Positions 1 through 21,420 of a DNA stretch of 64,000 bases are shown here, one piece after another. Source of the stretch: Anthopleura xanthogrammica. Lineage: Eukaryota; Cnidaria; Anthozoa; Actiniaria; Actiniidae. The first letter of the stretch is position 1. The number at the start of each line of letters is the position of its first letter. The notes beneath the pieces are model-generated. The model saw only the letters and a list, made by a program, of their open reading frames with translations, was not told the origin of the DNA and did no database searches. Where the stretch lies: NCBI GenBank assembly GCA_964019055.1, contig OZ025209.1, positions 13,376,981-13,440,980 of the forward strand, in the 5' to 3' direction. The translations under genes and the position numbers were made by a program.

Positions 1-452
1 GCTAGCTAACTATTTCACGGTTATATTATTTGCACTCTAGTTAGCTAGCTAACTATTTCACGGTTATATTATTTGCACTCTATTATCTGTGTGATGTTGC
101 CTAAGATCGATTACAGTTCGACTAATTTAGAAGCACGCGGTCTTGGCAGGCCGGGCGGATCGAGGGTTTTTTTAATAACAAGGGGGATGTATAATGGAAA
201 TGAAAGCAAAAGTAACGTCTATTTAGCCATCATTCTCCGACTATCAAAAGCTAATCAAAATTCTCATAGGGTGGTTGCAACCCCCCCTGATCCGCCCCTG
301 ATTGGAATGGAGACATTTTTAGTAGTCATTGGTTAACGGTAGTGCGCTTTCAGCAAAATTTTCTCCCAGGTGGCAAAAGGTGAAACATCAACCACCCCGG
401 AAAAGTAGCTCGTGGTGAATGGCTATCAATAGATGCTTCGACATACTTCTTC
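1..452. other. Non-coding flank downstream of NRBP
   Basis: The first 86 bases are two 43-bp direct repeats (1-43, 44-86). The rest is 3' flank of the minus-strand NRBP gene. No coding similarity or clear minus-strand polyadenylation signal is seen. Confidence 0.6.
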
Positions 453-10247
<9,795 letters not shown>

Positions 10248-11138
10248 TACACTTAATATATTTGAATATTAAATTTCTTATTGTTATTAATTTTAAGGAA
10301 AAGAAGCAAGTTTAGTTAGTGAAGTATTTTGAAGGTTGAAGATGTTTGGATCAAAATGGCGGCCAGACCTCGACAAAGTGAGGAGGAATGGGTACCAACA
10401 CTTTCACTTCCGGTCATAATTAATTCTGCTTGAATTTTTTCCCAACTTCTTTCGATTTTTACATGTATTCGCCCATTAGACTGATAAAAACTTCGTCCCG
10501 TGTATGAAATATCGTTTGCTTTAGATGTAAAAATAATAAAAAGTAAATTTTTTATTGAAATTTGTCGTCCATGGAGATGTTTGTTTCCCAAGACCATTTC
10601 CGGTACTACTCCAATCTCGGTCCATGTCTTCCTCGGCCTAGCTGGTCAATCAGGAGATCAGATAGAAAACAGTGGTGATATAATTGCTTTCGATTTCACA
10701 ATTCTGTATTTTATTGGTTTATTGATACTTCTAATAGATGTAGGAGCAGCTATCTCTTATAACTGAACGTAAGTTAACCCATTTCTTAAGAAATGTTGAC
10801 ATATATGTTGATGTTTTGTCACATGATTTTGCAGATAAACCAGAGGAACTCGTTCAAGCTCAACTAAATCTTATATACCGTTATTGACTGGGGTTTTAGT
10901 TTAAGGTGGAGATAAAAGCAAGTCCATTCTCTGGATCATGCATTTTATTATCCAGCCTGTTAATACGAGATCTAAATCTTGTTATTTTGTTTGTTTGTGT
11001 GTGTGTTATCGAAGGTATCTGTGCCCTGTCAAGCGTTTCGAACCAAGCTAGCGTTGGAAGCTTGAGGAAAGGAAGTGCACTGTAATCTTGTTTCTGTTTC
11101 TTAAAAGTAAATCTAGCTTACTGTTTAATCTGCAGATC
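10248..11138. promoter_or_regulatory. Divergent promoter region of NRBP and syntaxin
   Basis: The two genes are transcribed away from each other across about 0.9 kb. On the NRBP side there is an ETS-type site (minus-strand CCGGAAGTG, 10405-10413) and a YY1-type GCCGCCATTTTG on the minus strand at about 10354-10365; another TTTCCGG lies near 10599. No TATA box is evident for either gene. The motifs are visible; promoter activity is inferred. Confidence 0.5.
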
Positions 11139-14100
11139 ATGTCTCGCGATCGAGGGGAGTTTGGTGGCCGTGAGCAACAGTCATACGGTGCTATCGGAGG
11201 AGACCGTGATTCTAGCAGCAGATCTCAATCAGGTGGGGTATCTTTGATGCAATTACAAATAACAGCTATGATATATTGCTTGTTTTTTCAACACCCTTCC
11301 TCCAATGTAACATCCCCAACGTTTCTTGCTCCCTTTCACATCATAATCGTTTGAATAAGTTACAATATATTAATGCGATTCAGAGGCAAACTTTTTGGCA
11401 ATTTGTTCAAATGGTACTATTATGCAAAGCCTACATGTACATGAACACCCTCCTGGCCAATTACAGGTTAAACATTTCATATCCGATATCAGGAACTACA
11501 GAGCATAGTTTTGAGTGTGGGTGGGTGGGTCTTTCCGGTGAATTGCCACCTTGTAGTGGTTGGAGAGCTTGTGTGCCTCTATGACCCCTAGAGCTATGCT
11601 GTCAGGAGCTTAGTCTCCTGGTAGGGTCACCCAATCCAGGTCGAAGGGTAAAGGCCTGACGAAGCGCAATCCACCAGTCCTCAAGGTTAGGGGGTTGGGC
11701 ACAGGGCTAACAACCCTGTCTCGTAAAAACATTCATGTTATGGAAACAGCAACAAAGGAAAAGGTTACAACTATTTGTGCTAGGCTTCCAGAGATATCGC
11801 AAGATACTCATATGATTGAGAGTAGTGTGAAAGCTGAAAAGAAGCTACTGACAGGAGCATGGAAGTACTTGCCCTACATGCCAGTTAAGCATAATGGGCA
11901 GTAAGGGGTGGGGTGGATGGGTGGGGGAGGGCAGCTAATCTGGGGGCCTAGGGGAATGCTCCAACCCTATCCCTTTGTTACCCCTGTATCTTTTGTCCCA
12001 GGAATGAACATTTGATTTTTGACTAGGATTTAGTGAGCAATTGAGTAAGAATTAAATAATGTATTTCTTTGCCTTATCATTCTCAGGAAATTCTCAGGAA
12101 CAATTCCAAAAATTAAGTGATTCAGTGAGCAGCAATATTTTTCAAATCAACAGTAACAGTAAGTTATCAATTTTTTATTCAGACTACATTGCAAGATTCT
12201 GGATTGTAGGATGCTTGATATTATAACATCCCTATAGCTACTCAAAAAATGATTTTATAGAAAGGGGAGGTTCTTTATGTACCATAAACAGCCTATATGG
12301 AATTCAATAGCCACAATGAAAGACTCCAAGTTATATAATACAGCGAAGCTAACAATTGAACGAAGAATACAATTGTTTTCTATTGAATTATGACACTGTG
12401 TCATCTATTGTGTGTGGTACACAAAGAAGGGCCCATAGGAAGAATCTAGTGCTACAATTACCATCCCCGACCCTTCATAGCCAATGGAAATTCTGGAGTG
12501 TTTAACATATTAAAAATGTAAAAATGAAAATTCATCACATTATATACAGCTATTTCAAAAAAGGTTGGTGAAGGTTTTGTTGCATGTTGCATGGTGCATG
12601 CATGTTGCATACAAAGCCTGATGCACCATGGGTGAAACTTTGTCTGCATAAAAATAAATGAGAGTTTTTCCAGCATATTTTTGTTAATTGCTGAAATTGT
12701 TTGCATAAAAATATACTACGGATGTCACTGAAGTGAATTTTCACGCCAGAAGAACATGTCACATTCATGCCCCAAAACGTCTACGACTCACTCCACCGAC
12801 AAACATCAAGGTTTTAGACTGCATTCCTTTCTCCACTGGTCGGTATCCTTTTGCATCAAAAGTATGCTGGCCCGTGGATAAAGGAATGCAGGCTAAAATA
12901 TTAATGTTTGTCATACGTAGACATTTTAGGGTGTGACCGTGACATGTTCTGTGAAAACCCACTTTGGTGACATCGGTAGTAGTAATACATTTCAAGTTGG
13001 TACAGCAAGCAACATGCAGTATGCAACATGCAACAAAACCTTCATCAACCTTTTTTGGAATAGATGTGTTAGTAGTACAGGATCTAAGCCTTATTAAAGA
13101 TTACATCTGTATTTCACCATGTCTGGTTTTCTCATCTTATTTCTCTCTGATGAATTTAGCTTCTGCACTAGAAAGGACTCTCAGACAAATATCAACTGGC
13201 AGAGATGAAGTACCACAAGAGAAAATGTGAGTATTAGTATGATATATATGTGAATAATCAAGCCAAGGTTGAGTTCAGACACAGATCCACTTTTCCATAT
13301 TCCATTCCTTCCAGCTACCTGTGTCTTTCTGACCCCCCCTCACCCCTCCCTCCCTTCTTTCTTCCATTTTTACTCACTTCTTTGTAGGGTATCTGACTTT
13401 TTAAATATTTTATAAATGTTTTTGTCAGACATCGTCTCCAGCAAGGGACCAATAAACTAGCTACCCAAACAACAAATTTGTTGAAGAGCATGAGCTCACT
13501 ATGTGGTTCTTCTGTGAGTACAAATAAAGATTTCACATTTCACTTGTATTCCTTAAATCCAGGGCTGTAGTAAGGGGAGGGGCTGGGCTTGAGCCCCCCA
13601 AGTTTCCCCCAGAAAAGTATTAAAAGCAAACTTGTATGGAATTAATTGTGCTCCCTGAGTTTTTCAAGGCTTGCTACGGCCCTGAATCATAAGTACAACA
13701 TGCAAATAAACTGAAACCCAAACTGAAGTAGTGAAGAATTTATTGTAAGGTGAAGGACCCATGATAAATACTATATGTAATCTCACTTCTAACTATTTTT
13801 ACTTTCAGCGACAATTACGAATTCAACATGAAAGACTGAAGGAGGAATTCAGAGAATCAGTATCACGCTATTACTCTGCTCAAAATGTATGTATAATGAA
13901 TAATTTATACACTCTTCCTAGCTAGACACAGTGCATCTGTTCCCAACCAACCAGATAGATTTATGTTTAATGGAGGCAAGCTTTCAGACTAAGCATCCTT
14001 CATCAGGGCAAGTGAAAGTAATGTTACAACTTGTTTTACATTCTTTCAGAAAATTGCTGAACAAGAGAAGCTCATTGTGAAGTCTGCTAGCATTGTAAGT

Positions 14101-16088
14101 AGTTTGATATTTTAACTTATTAATGATGAAAATTAATGATAGGTGTTGTGTTTGAGGTCAGGGTTATACTTGGACACATTGCCTCTAACCTTTTGTATAC
14201 CAGAATGATATGCCTATTTTATTGCAGAAACAAAGGCAGGATCGAAGAGCAGGTGATTTTGAGTCAGACAAAATGCGCCTTGTTGAAGATGAGAACAAAA
14301 GGTTAGAATAAAAGTTTGTTTGATGTGATATGCAACGGAATGAATACATGTTGGGAGAGACATTTCATATTTCATTTTATAAGAGTCTTCAAGAAACATA
14401 CCCTTCTAATACATCAATTGTACTCTTTCAGAGAAGCAGACCAGCAACTTCAAGAGCAAATAGCTGTTGATGAAGCCATCATGTATGAAAGGGAAGACAG
14501 AATAAGAGAGATTGAAGTAAGTCCCTATGCACAATGAGAGAGGAAAGAAGAGTTGATGATGATGGAAGTGATGGTGGAAGTGGTGATGATGATGGTGATG
14601 ATGATAATAATGGTGGTGATGATTGTGATGGTGATGGTGGTGCTGATGGTGGTGGTGGTGATGATGATGGTGATGATGATAATAATGGTGATAATGATTG
14701 TGATGGTGATGATGATAATAATGGTGGTGATGATTTTGATGGTGATGGTGATGGTGATGGTGGAAGTGATGGTGGAAGTGGTGATGATGATGGTGATGAT
14801 GATAATAATGGTGGTGATGATTGTGATGGTGATGGTGGTGGTGGTGGTGGTGATGATTGTGGTGATGGTGCAGTGATGATGGTAATGATGATGGTGATGA
14901 TGATGGTGACAATGATGGTGATAATGATGACGATGATGCTGATCATGATGACCAGATTGATAATAGTGGTCATGTAGGTGAACATTAAGGTGTTGTAGAT
15001 GTAAAATAATTGTTGGGGTATAGTTGATAATCTTGACGAGACTCAATAATTATGGTCACAATGATAATATTGTTGTATGATGATGATGAGATTAATCATG
15101 GTAATAATATAAGAAATGATACCTATAGAATAAGACAATGTTTTTAACCGTAAACATATTTGATCATTTCCAGTCAGACATTCTGAACATCAATGATATA
15201 TTTCGTGACCTGGCAACTATGGTATATGAGCAGGGTGAAGTGATAGGTAATTTTATTATTATAATACATTTTTACTAAAGTTTCACTATTGAACCCAAAC
15301 ACCTACTCATGAAATGGGCTTGGCCGTGTAATCATGAAAATGCATGATAAAAATATTGATGCACTGTTGATATTCTCTTTTAGATTCAATTGAAGGCAAT
15401 GTTGAAAGAGCTCATGACAATGTTAGCAATGCTAATGTTCAACTTGAAAAGGCCAGCAAATATCAGGTAGAGTATGAAATGAAAGTTCTTTCTTAAGCTT
15501 CAAGGAAGACAGGTAACAATAATTATATAGGGGCTCATTTGAGTTACAAGATAGCAGAGCTAAGTTCAGGCCCAAAGTCTTATGCCTAATGGTTATGTGT
15601 TCTCATTAAGTGCCATCTAACTCGCCATGCATACAGCTATTTCAAAAAAGGTGGGTGAAGCTTTTGTTGCATGTTGCATTCCAAGCCTGGAATGCAACGT
15701 GGGTGATGTGAATTCAATCAGCGAAAGGTCACAACAATATGGAATTTTACCAAATTTTGTCTGCACTTTTTTCCGGCATATTTTCTTCTGTGCTGACATT
15801 ATTTATATATAATTCACAATACAATTTAAGCTTGGTACGCAACATGCAACAAAACCTTCACTATCCTTTTAATTTTGAAATAGCTGTATTTAATAGTTGA
15901 TACAAACCATCACACATTTTCCGCTTCTTCATTTTCTGTTTTTTTTTTTTTTTTTTTTTTTGGAGCCTAACAACTTTAATTCCTCGTTTTTCCAGAAAGC
16001 TGCAAGGAAGAAGATGTGTTGCTTGCTGGTGATATTGGTGTTGGTTGCTGGAACTGTTGCACTTATTCTGTACTTCACTTTAAAATAA
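11139..16088 (+). CDS. STX12: Syntaxin-7/12-like endosomal Qa-SNARE, 11 exons
   Basis: Exons: 11139-11232, 12087-12158, 13160-13226, 13429-13513, 13809-13886, 14050-14094, 14228-14301, 14432-14516, 15174-15246, 15384-15466, 15996-16088. They join in phase to 282 codons plus TAA, near the usual 260-276. The N-terminal half is a helical Habc-type region (GTNKLATQTTNLLKSM, LRIQHERLKEEF). The SNARE motif runs about residues 186-250, with the zero-layer Gln in VYEQGEVIDSIEGNVE, and a C-terminal anchor follows (CCLLVILVLVAGTVALILYF). This is a tail-anchored Qa-SNARE for fusion in the endosomal/lysosomal system. STX7 and STX12 are not separable by eye; the lineage may have one pre-duplication gene. 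The Met at 11139 is the only start giving the expected N-terminus. The family is clear; the exact symbol is not. Confidence 0.93.
11503..11960 (+). mobile_element. Probable non-LTR retrotransposon 5' fragment
   Basis: GC-richer block in syntaxin intron 1 with phrases such as ccaccagtcctcaaggttag and gggctaacaaccctgtctcg, which I recognise as typical of untranslated leaders of animal non-LTR retrotransposons. No endonuclease or reverse transcriptase motifs follow, so it would be a truncated remnant. Recognition is from memory only. Confidence 0.45.
12547..13068. mobile_element. MITE family M1, copy 2, with a nested foldback insert
   Basis: Starts TA-cagctatttcaaaaaaggtt and ends in a degraded complement near 13068, with the GCAACATGCAACAAAACC arm at 13024-13040. 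The middle (about 12745-12955) is a second inverted repeat with arms acatgtcacattcatgcccc / gggtgtgaccgtgacatgt, absent from the other M1 copies, so it is likely a different element inserted inside M1. In syntaxin intron 2. Confidence 0.7.
13561..13687. mobile_element. Small foldback element
   Basis: Ends agggctgtagtaagg and ccttgctacggccct are complementary with few mismatches, enclosing about 95 bp. In syntaxin intron 4. Confidence 0.5.
14540..14950. repeat. (GAT/GGT)n degenerate trinucleotide array in a syntaxin intron
   Basis: About 400 bp of GAT, GGT, AAT and GTG triplets with longer near-duplicated blocks (for example 14576-14640 and 14767-14830). It lies 20 bp after the exon 8 donor. 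Long open frames on both strands (poly-Asp/Gly, Met/Val, His, Ser/Pro) are artefacts of triplet periodicity. Confidence 0.9.
15634..15886. mobile_element. MITE family M1, copy 3 (TA-flanked)
   Basis: Ends cagctatttcaaaaaaggt and its complement ttttgaaatagctg, with TA on both sides and the arms ttgttgcatgttgc / gcaacatgcaacaa. The best preserved of the three copies in its termini. In syntaxin intron 10. Confidence 0.85.
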
Positions 16089-17400
16089 TAATTAGTGATT
16101 CATATGCAAGCAAATTCTATTGTAAATTACCAGTCCTAGTAAAAGTAAAAGTAAAAGTTCAAGTGAACGGTAGGGAAGACATTCAGGGCTCCAATCCATT
16201 CGCAATAATAAAAAAAAACACTTATTTTGACGCGAGCCTTCGAGAGTGGTCATTGGTTCATCCTTTAACATCCAAATGGTTTCCGTGCGCTCTGAACCAA
16301 TCAAAAATGTAATCAAAACGCGAGAAAATGTAAACTTTATCAAATCACATGAGGACAAGGACACGTGTGCTATTTTTTCTACATATCTAGATATACTGAC
16401 GCTCAAATCCCAAAGTATTCATCAGTATTCTCATTCTATAAATGTTTTGAAAAATATATTTTTGATTTTGAACCTTTGGAAAAACCTATTTTTTCTTCGT
16501 TTTCGGCTTTCCTTGGGCGCGGGCAGATATGATATTCCTGTGTTTTGATGTTTCATCCTTTAACATCCAAATGGTTTCCGTGCGCTCTGAACCAATCAAA
16601 AATGTAATCAAAACGCGAGAAAATGTAAACTTTATCAAATCACATGAGGACAAGGACACGTGTGCTATTTTTTCTACATATCTAGATATACTGACGCTCA
16701 AATCCCAAAGTATTCATCAGTATTCTCATTCTATAAATGTTTTGAAAAATATATTTTTGATTTTGAACCTTTGGAAAAACCTATTTTTTCTTCGTTTTCG
16801 GCTTTCCTTGGGCGCGGGCAGATATGATATTCCTGTGTTTTGATGTTTCTTTTCTTTTTTTTTTCTTTAGTAGTAATCAAGCAGTATTTGGTGTAGCTAA
16901 TTAAAAATGCGTAGTTTAGTTTCATTAGGTTTCAAACGATCAGATCAGTGTCAGCCATTTTGGATGGCAGGAACAAATTAACTTCTCAGACGCTGTAGCT
17001 TGTGATAATTTTAAATACCTCTATGCATGGAGAGAGAGAGAGAGAATTAAGATGACGGGAAATGTGTGAATCTTGTCAAATTTATCCTATAAAATGGGAA
17101 AATAAAGAATCCTGACTTTAACTAGCAAATGGTGTATCTTTTTAGAGCACTTTTCCTGTTTCTTGCGTCGGACTGGCCAAACACCTCTCCAGATACGTGC
17201 TTCCATCCATAAAATTTACAATCGCGGTCTGAGTGTCGCTCTTCCAGGAATCGAGTCTGGAAGTTGTGGAAGCTCCAAGTCTCTTCCCAATACAAAAACA
17301 CGCGTTTCCAAAAAGTTGAAGTATACGTGATGTATAAAAATTAAAGAAATCTAGATCTCTGCCATCCATCTCCTGGAATTCCACGAGTTATATATGACTT
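16089..17400. other. Syntaxin 3' region, non-coding
   Basis: Presumed 3' UTR and flank of the syntaxin gene. It holds the 295-bp duplication described separately and an aataaa near 17098-17104 that could serve as a polyadenylation signal. Small open frames here are not supported. Confidence 0.5.
16257..16846. repeat. Perfect 295-bp tandem duplication
   Basis: Bases 16257-16551 and 16552-16846 match throughout as far as I can read, from ttcatcctttaacatcc to tgttttgatgt. No differences were seen, implying a very recent duplication or an assembly artefact. Two near-identical small open frames are by-products. Confidence 0.9.
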
Positions 17401-17401
17401 T

Positions 17402-17545
17402 AATACCCCATTCACACCGGACCTTTAAACATGTTTAAAGGCTGTTTAGTTGAACTACTGCCCTTCCACACAGCCTGTACGCCTAACTAAACAACTTTTA
17501 AACCTTCTTTAACTAAACTACTTTGGGGACGTAGTTTTAACCCTG
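17402..17545. mobile_element. Partial M3 element (one end)
   Basis: Starts taataccccattcacacc like the left end of the complete element at 19496-19733, followed by the same GTTTAGTTaAACTA and acatgtttaaag phrases, but the right-hand terminal repeat is missing. Confidence 0.5.
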
Positions 17546-17571
17546 TATAAAATTACTCGGGGGACATAACC

Positions 17572-17749
17572 TATAAGCCAGTTCAAAGTTCAAGAATCGT
17601 TTTCATTGCGCATGCGATTTTATCCCTAATTTCTCACCTTCTTTTGTTTAAACCTTCTTTTGTTTTTAATTGAAAAAAAGAAAGTGAGAAATTCAGGAGA
17701 AAATCGCATGCGCACTGAAAACGATTCTTAAACTTTGAACTGGCTTATA
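17572..17749. mobile_element. Foldback element with NRF1-like palindromes
   Basis: Long near-palindrome: tataagccagttcaaagtt...gcgcatgcgattttatcc on the left and gagaaaatcgcatgcgcac...aactttgaactggcttata on the right. Each arm carries a GCGCATGCG core. Confidence 0.75.
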
Positions 17750-18089
17750 ACACACTAGATGGAAAGAGGGGAACTCAAAAAAACGCATGCGAGCCGGAAA
17801 AAAAGAAAACATAGAACCTAACAAGCTAGGCTGTATAAAAGCTGTACATGAAGCAACCAGACTAATCACCTCACTTGTCATATTAACAACGTACCTGTAA
17901 CCGTCGGCGACGTTAAGTAAGACCAAAGAAAAAATCCATCTAGCACTGACTGATACGGCGTAACTTGGCAAATGAGGCCGTAATCTTAGATTCACTGGCT
18001 TAAATAGGCAGCCACCGACCCGTGGGTATGCGAAGTGCTTCTCACCTTGGTATCACACGAATGCACATAATAAAAGCATGATAGCATTC

Positions 18090-18267
18090 CGCGCGTACTC
18101 GTTTCATTGGATGCTATTTTGGCGGGGAAAATAGCACCAGTTCCTTCAATTGGCGCATAGCGTTACACACAGGGAGCCCGCGAGTACTCATTTCATTATG
18201 TGATATTTTGGCGGGAAAATAACCCCAGTTCCTTCAAATGGCGCATGGCACTACACACAGGTAGCCC
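18090..18267. repeat. 89-bp tandem duplication
   Basis: Two diverged copies (18090-18178, 18179-18267) sharing ttttggcggg, ccagttccttcaa and tacacacag. No coding content seen. Confidence 0.75.
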
Positions 18268-18919
18268 GGTGAGAGATTTGGTGGCCAGGAAGTTGTTTAG
18301 TTATGTACAAGCGAACTATTTCCTTATTGGATATTAAGGCGCGGAAATACGAGCAACAAAACCGTGCAACTTGTTGCGCAGCATTACGCCTTTCTAAAGC
18401 AAGGCACTCGTTCAATTCCATTTTATTTCATTTTACTTCAAAGATTTAGAATACACTATATAAATTAAGTTTATAAAGTTTTACATCATATCATTCTTAT
18501 TAGAAATATTAATATTTTATAAATGCTATTTTAAAGAAACTGGTCACAAATTACTGGGGTTGGGCCGAGAATTCGATCCGTATCATTTCAATCTTGCCAC
18601 ATTCTTTCTACTCTCGCTGCTTCCATCACTTGTCATGTTCATTTTCACACAGCTTCACATTTTCACGACGTTTGCTGGTTCGTAGTGTTTTGGCTTCCAT
18701 GCATTGAGTTTCCAACGGTCCGAGTTAGTAAATTTTTGGTTGACAGAAGCCAAAAACCCCGACGTCTGGACGTTAGGAGGTCGCAGAAGCATGCACTAAG
18801 TCTTCCATAATAATCTTGGGGTGCAACCACGTGACTCAAAACCCCCTGATATATCAATAACAATGAAACAGCCGCCATGTTGGCTGACCTAACAAAAGAA
18901 GCTAATGAGGGATTGTTAT

Positions 18920-19165
18920 AGGGCGGTTAAGTGTGACGTATGGAAAAACGACTTCCGGGTCCAAAACGAAAAGCAGTTTCATTAAGATTTCTCTTACTTT
19001 TTCTTCATGACAGGATTTGTTTTCCAAAGGTCTAACTGTTTCAGGTGGAGGTTAATTCATTGAGACATTTTTGTTTTATTTAAGCGGTTTTATGATCAGT
19101 TGGACCCGGAAATACGTCACAACAGCTCTCTTGTCAACCAACATGGCAGCTACTAACGTAACCTG
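18920..19165. mobile_element. Inverted-repeat element with ttccgggtccaa arms
   Basis: Arms gtgtgacgtatggaaaaacg + acttccgggtccaa (18932-18964) and ttggacccggaa + atacgtcac (about 19098-19120). The left arm module recurs inverted at 41137-41185, so it is dispersed. Confidence 0.5.
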
Positions 19166-19249
19166 CACCTCAAGAATTGCATGATCCATTTTTCTTGACT
19201 CCGTTTGAGGAGTTCAAAAAGTCACGACCCTCGACTATTCTCTCCCCTC

Positions 19250-19281
19250 ACCTCCCCTCCCCTCCCCTCCCCTCCCCTCCT
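19250..19281. repeat. (CCCCT)n microsatellite
   Basis: Run of about six CCCCT/CCTCC pentamers in the intergenic region. Confidence 0.8.
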
Positions 19282-19495
19282 ACTGATTCATGACCAGTCA
19301 CTATGAAGCTGATATAAAAGAGTTCTCTATACATGGTATAGTTAAATTATCTTATCAAGTCGTTTTTGCTTTCAGTTTATTTTAAACTATAGCACATGGA
19401 AATTCCAAAAGGGCTGCTTCAACAGCACCACGTGAAGAGGAAGCTAATCATCACTCTGTTTGTCACACTTTGGTTTAGTTTACAGAATCGAATCT

Positions 19496-19733
19496 AATAC
19501 CCCATTCACACCAAAACCTGTTTAGTTAAACTGAGTTTTTATTAAACAAAATGTTTAGAGACTAGAAAGCTTCAATGTAATTATTTTATCTCTAATCTGT
19601 TCAGTACAATATGAAGGATAGTTTATATGTATTATTTCATCAAAGAGTGAACAATGTTTGTAAATAATTTTCTAAACATGTTTAGTTAAACTACTTTAAA
19701 ACATGTTTAAGCTATAGTGTGAACGGGGTATAA
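19496..19733. mobile_element. M3 MITE, complete copy
   Basis: Terminal inverted repeats ataccccattcacac and gtgtgaacggggtat, with internal complementary GTTTAGTTAAACT phrases. About 238 bp, non-coding. A one-ended relative lies at 17402. Confidence 0.8.
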
Positions 19734-20779
19734 GAATTAATTCAAGTATCCAGGATGGCATGGGGAGGAGGGTTTGGGTCCGTCACTTCACAGCACTCAA
19801 CATACAGACCGAATGCCAATATGTCCGCCATTGACTTTCAGAAATAAAAACCTAATCTTAAAAAATAAGCACCACTATCAGAACGAGCAAGCAGAAATAT
19901 GTATTTTTGGAAAGTTTCATTGCTATAAATGTAATTCAAATGAAGCTATTTGGAATCAAAATTACAAAGATTTGTATGTGTTCAGCTAGTGATCTGTTTC
20001 CTTGCTAGCCTCGTTGTGGTGTTTTTCACATTCTTAAAATTCTCATAACTTCTCAAAAATTTAATATTTTTGTCTCAAATTGTCTAACTTTGTTGATGTC
20101 ATTCTAATCTATAATTTCAATGTTGTGGTCAACTAAAATATGAATTTTAAAAATCATGATAATGAAGTGGCGGCCATATTGGCATTCGGTCAATTCATCC
20201 TTGCCTTTTTACACACGGAACACATGCATTTTTCATACCCAAAGGAAAGGGGAGGTCACAGTTACCCCAGTACCCCCAAGCCACGCCCTTTTTGTTGATT
20301 AATGAGATTCCTTTCACTTCGATGAAGTGGGAAATTTAATATTTACCATAAAGAAAAATAGTTCATTATTGCTCAGCTTACCTATAAATTGTATATAATG
20401 CTAGGCTTTTATATAAATGAGGAAGTACAGCAGAGAAAACTATATATATTCGATCCATTAGGGCAGCAAGTGTATATGTTCATCCAGAATTTCACGGAGA
20501 TACTTTGTCTCGTATTATCTTAAAAGTATGTGTTTGTTTTCTTCTTTACATTTGACTTCTAGATCATAATATGCCATACTAGTATCACTGCCTTGATTTA
20601 TGTTACCATTTGGCTTACCGTTTGTTATTGTAAGATCAATAACTTGTAGTCATGATGGTATACGAAGTTTAACATTCCACAAATGCAACTCAGCCAATAG
20701 GACTTTGGATCAATGTCCAAAGCATTTGCCACCAAAGTCAATCACATCAGTTCATACTGTGATATCTCGTCATGCAGTC
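19734..20779. other. Intergenic, 3' flank of the LamG gene
   Basis: AT-rich, with no supported exon. A gtggcggccatattggc phrase near 20168 resembles other GGCGGCCAT phrases in the window (10357, 26401, 26461) and may belong to repeats. Confidence 0.4.
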
Positions 20780-21420
20780 TCAAGCCATAGTTTCCCCTTT
20801 GGTTGGTTTATTTGGGGACACATAGAAGGCAGGCTGTTCGTAGCCTCTTTCTATTGGTTGTGCTCCTTCTCCTGTTGGTTCGCTCTTAGTGGGTTTGAAG
20901 GATCCAGTATACCTGCAACAAATTGAATGAGCCGCGCTTGCTATTTTATTATCAGGGCGGAAGAATGTTGATGCACATTACCTTACACTGCAGCGGAGGG
21001 ATATAAAAGAACCACTGAGGACGTAAAGAAACCCTGGTAGTGACCACCCTCACTGTCTGGCTCGGTTGATTGTGGGATGGGTGTGTATGGGTTTTTTAGG
21101 AGAGATGTACCTCGAAGGGGACCTTCGTGTCCTATTGGCAGCACTATCTTGCGGTCAAAATCCCTAATTCAATAAGAACTATATGCGGTACGTTTTTTAC
21201 CTGTTATTCCAGCGGTAAAGTAAAAATATGGTGATGATGACAGCAATAACTGCGGCAGCAACTATGATGATGATGATCCATGGCGATACACGATGATCAG
21301 GGGGGGACTCGCGTCGCGACATCACTACTCCCCCAGAGGGGGTACCATAGGTTAGTCTTGCTGGGAGTGTCATGGTGGTCGGATTGGAAGGCGGAGGTGA
21401 GGTATCAGTCGTTACACGTC
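20780..21420 (-). other. TM and cytoplasmic tail exons of the LamG protein
   Basis: Exon 21201-21420 encodes a Ser/Pro/Thr linker then the single TM helix. Exon 20780-20912 encodes a 43-residue tail ([30 protein letters not shown]). A shadow open frame on the plus strand over the last exon should be ignored. The donor at 21200 is AACAG|GTAAAA and the acceptor at 20913 is TTGCAG, both canonical. Confidence 0.85.

Noticed and set aside
14406..15046. Long open frames on both strands (poly-Asp, poly-His, Ser/Pro)
   Set aside because: They follow triplet periodicity of the GAT/GGT array in a syntaxin intron and interrupt a well-supported gene.
16246..16843. Paired frames of 70-104 residues on both strands
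   Set aside because: Created by the 295-bp tandem duplication downstream of syntaxin; no splice or domain support.
17142..17995. Minus-strand frames of 80 and 100 residues
   Set aside because: No recognised domain; the second overlaps a foldback element.
20600..20926. Plus-strand frame of 108 residues
   Set aside because: It is antisense to the tail exon of the LamG gene, which joins in phase with the TM exon; the plus frame has no recognisable motif.
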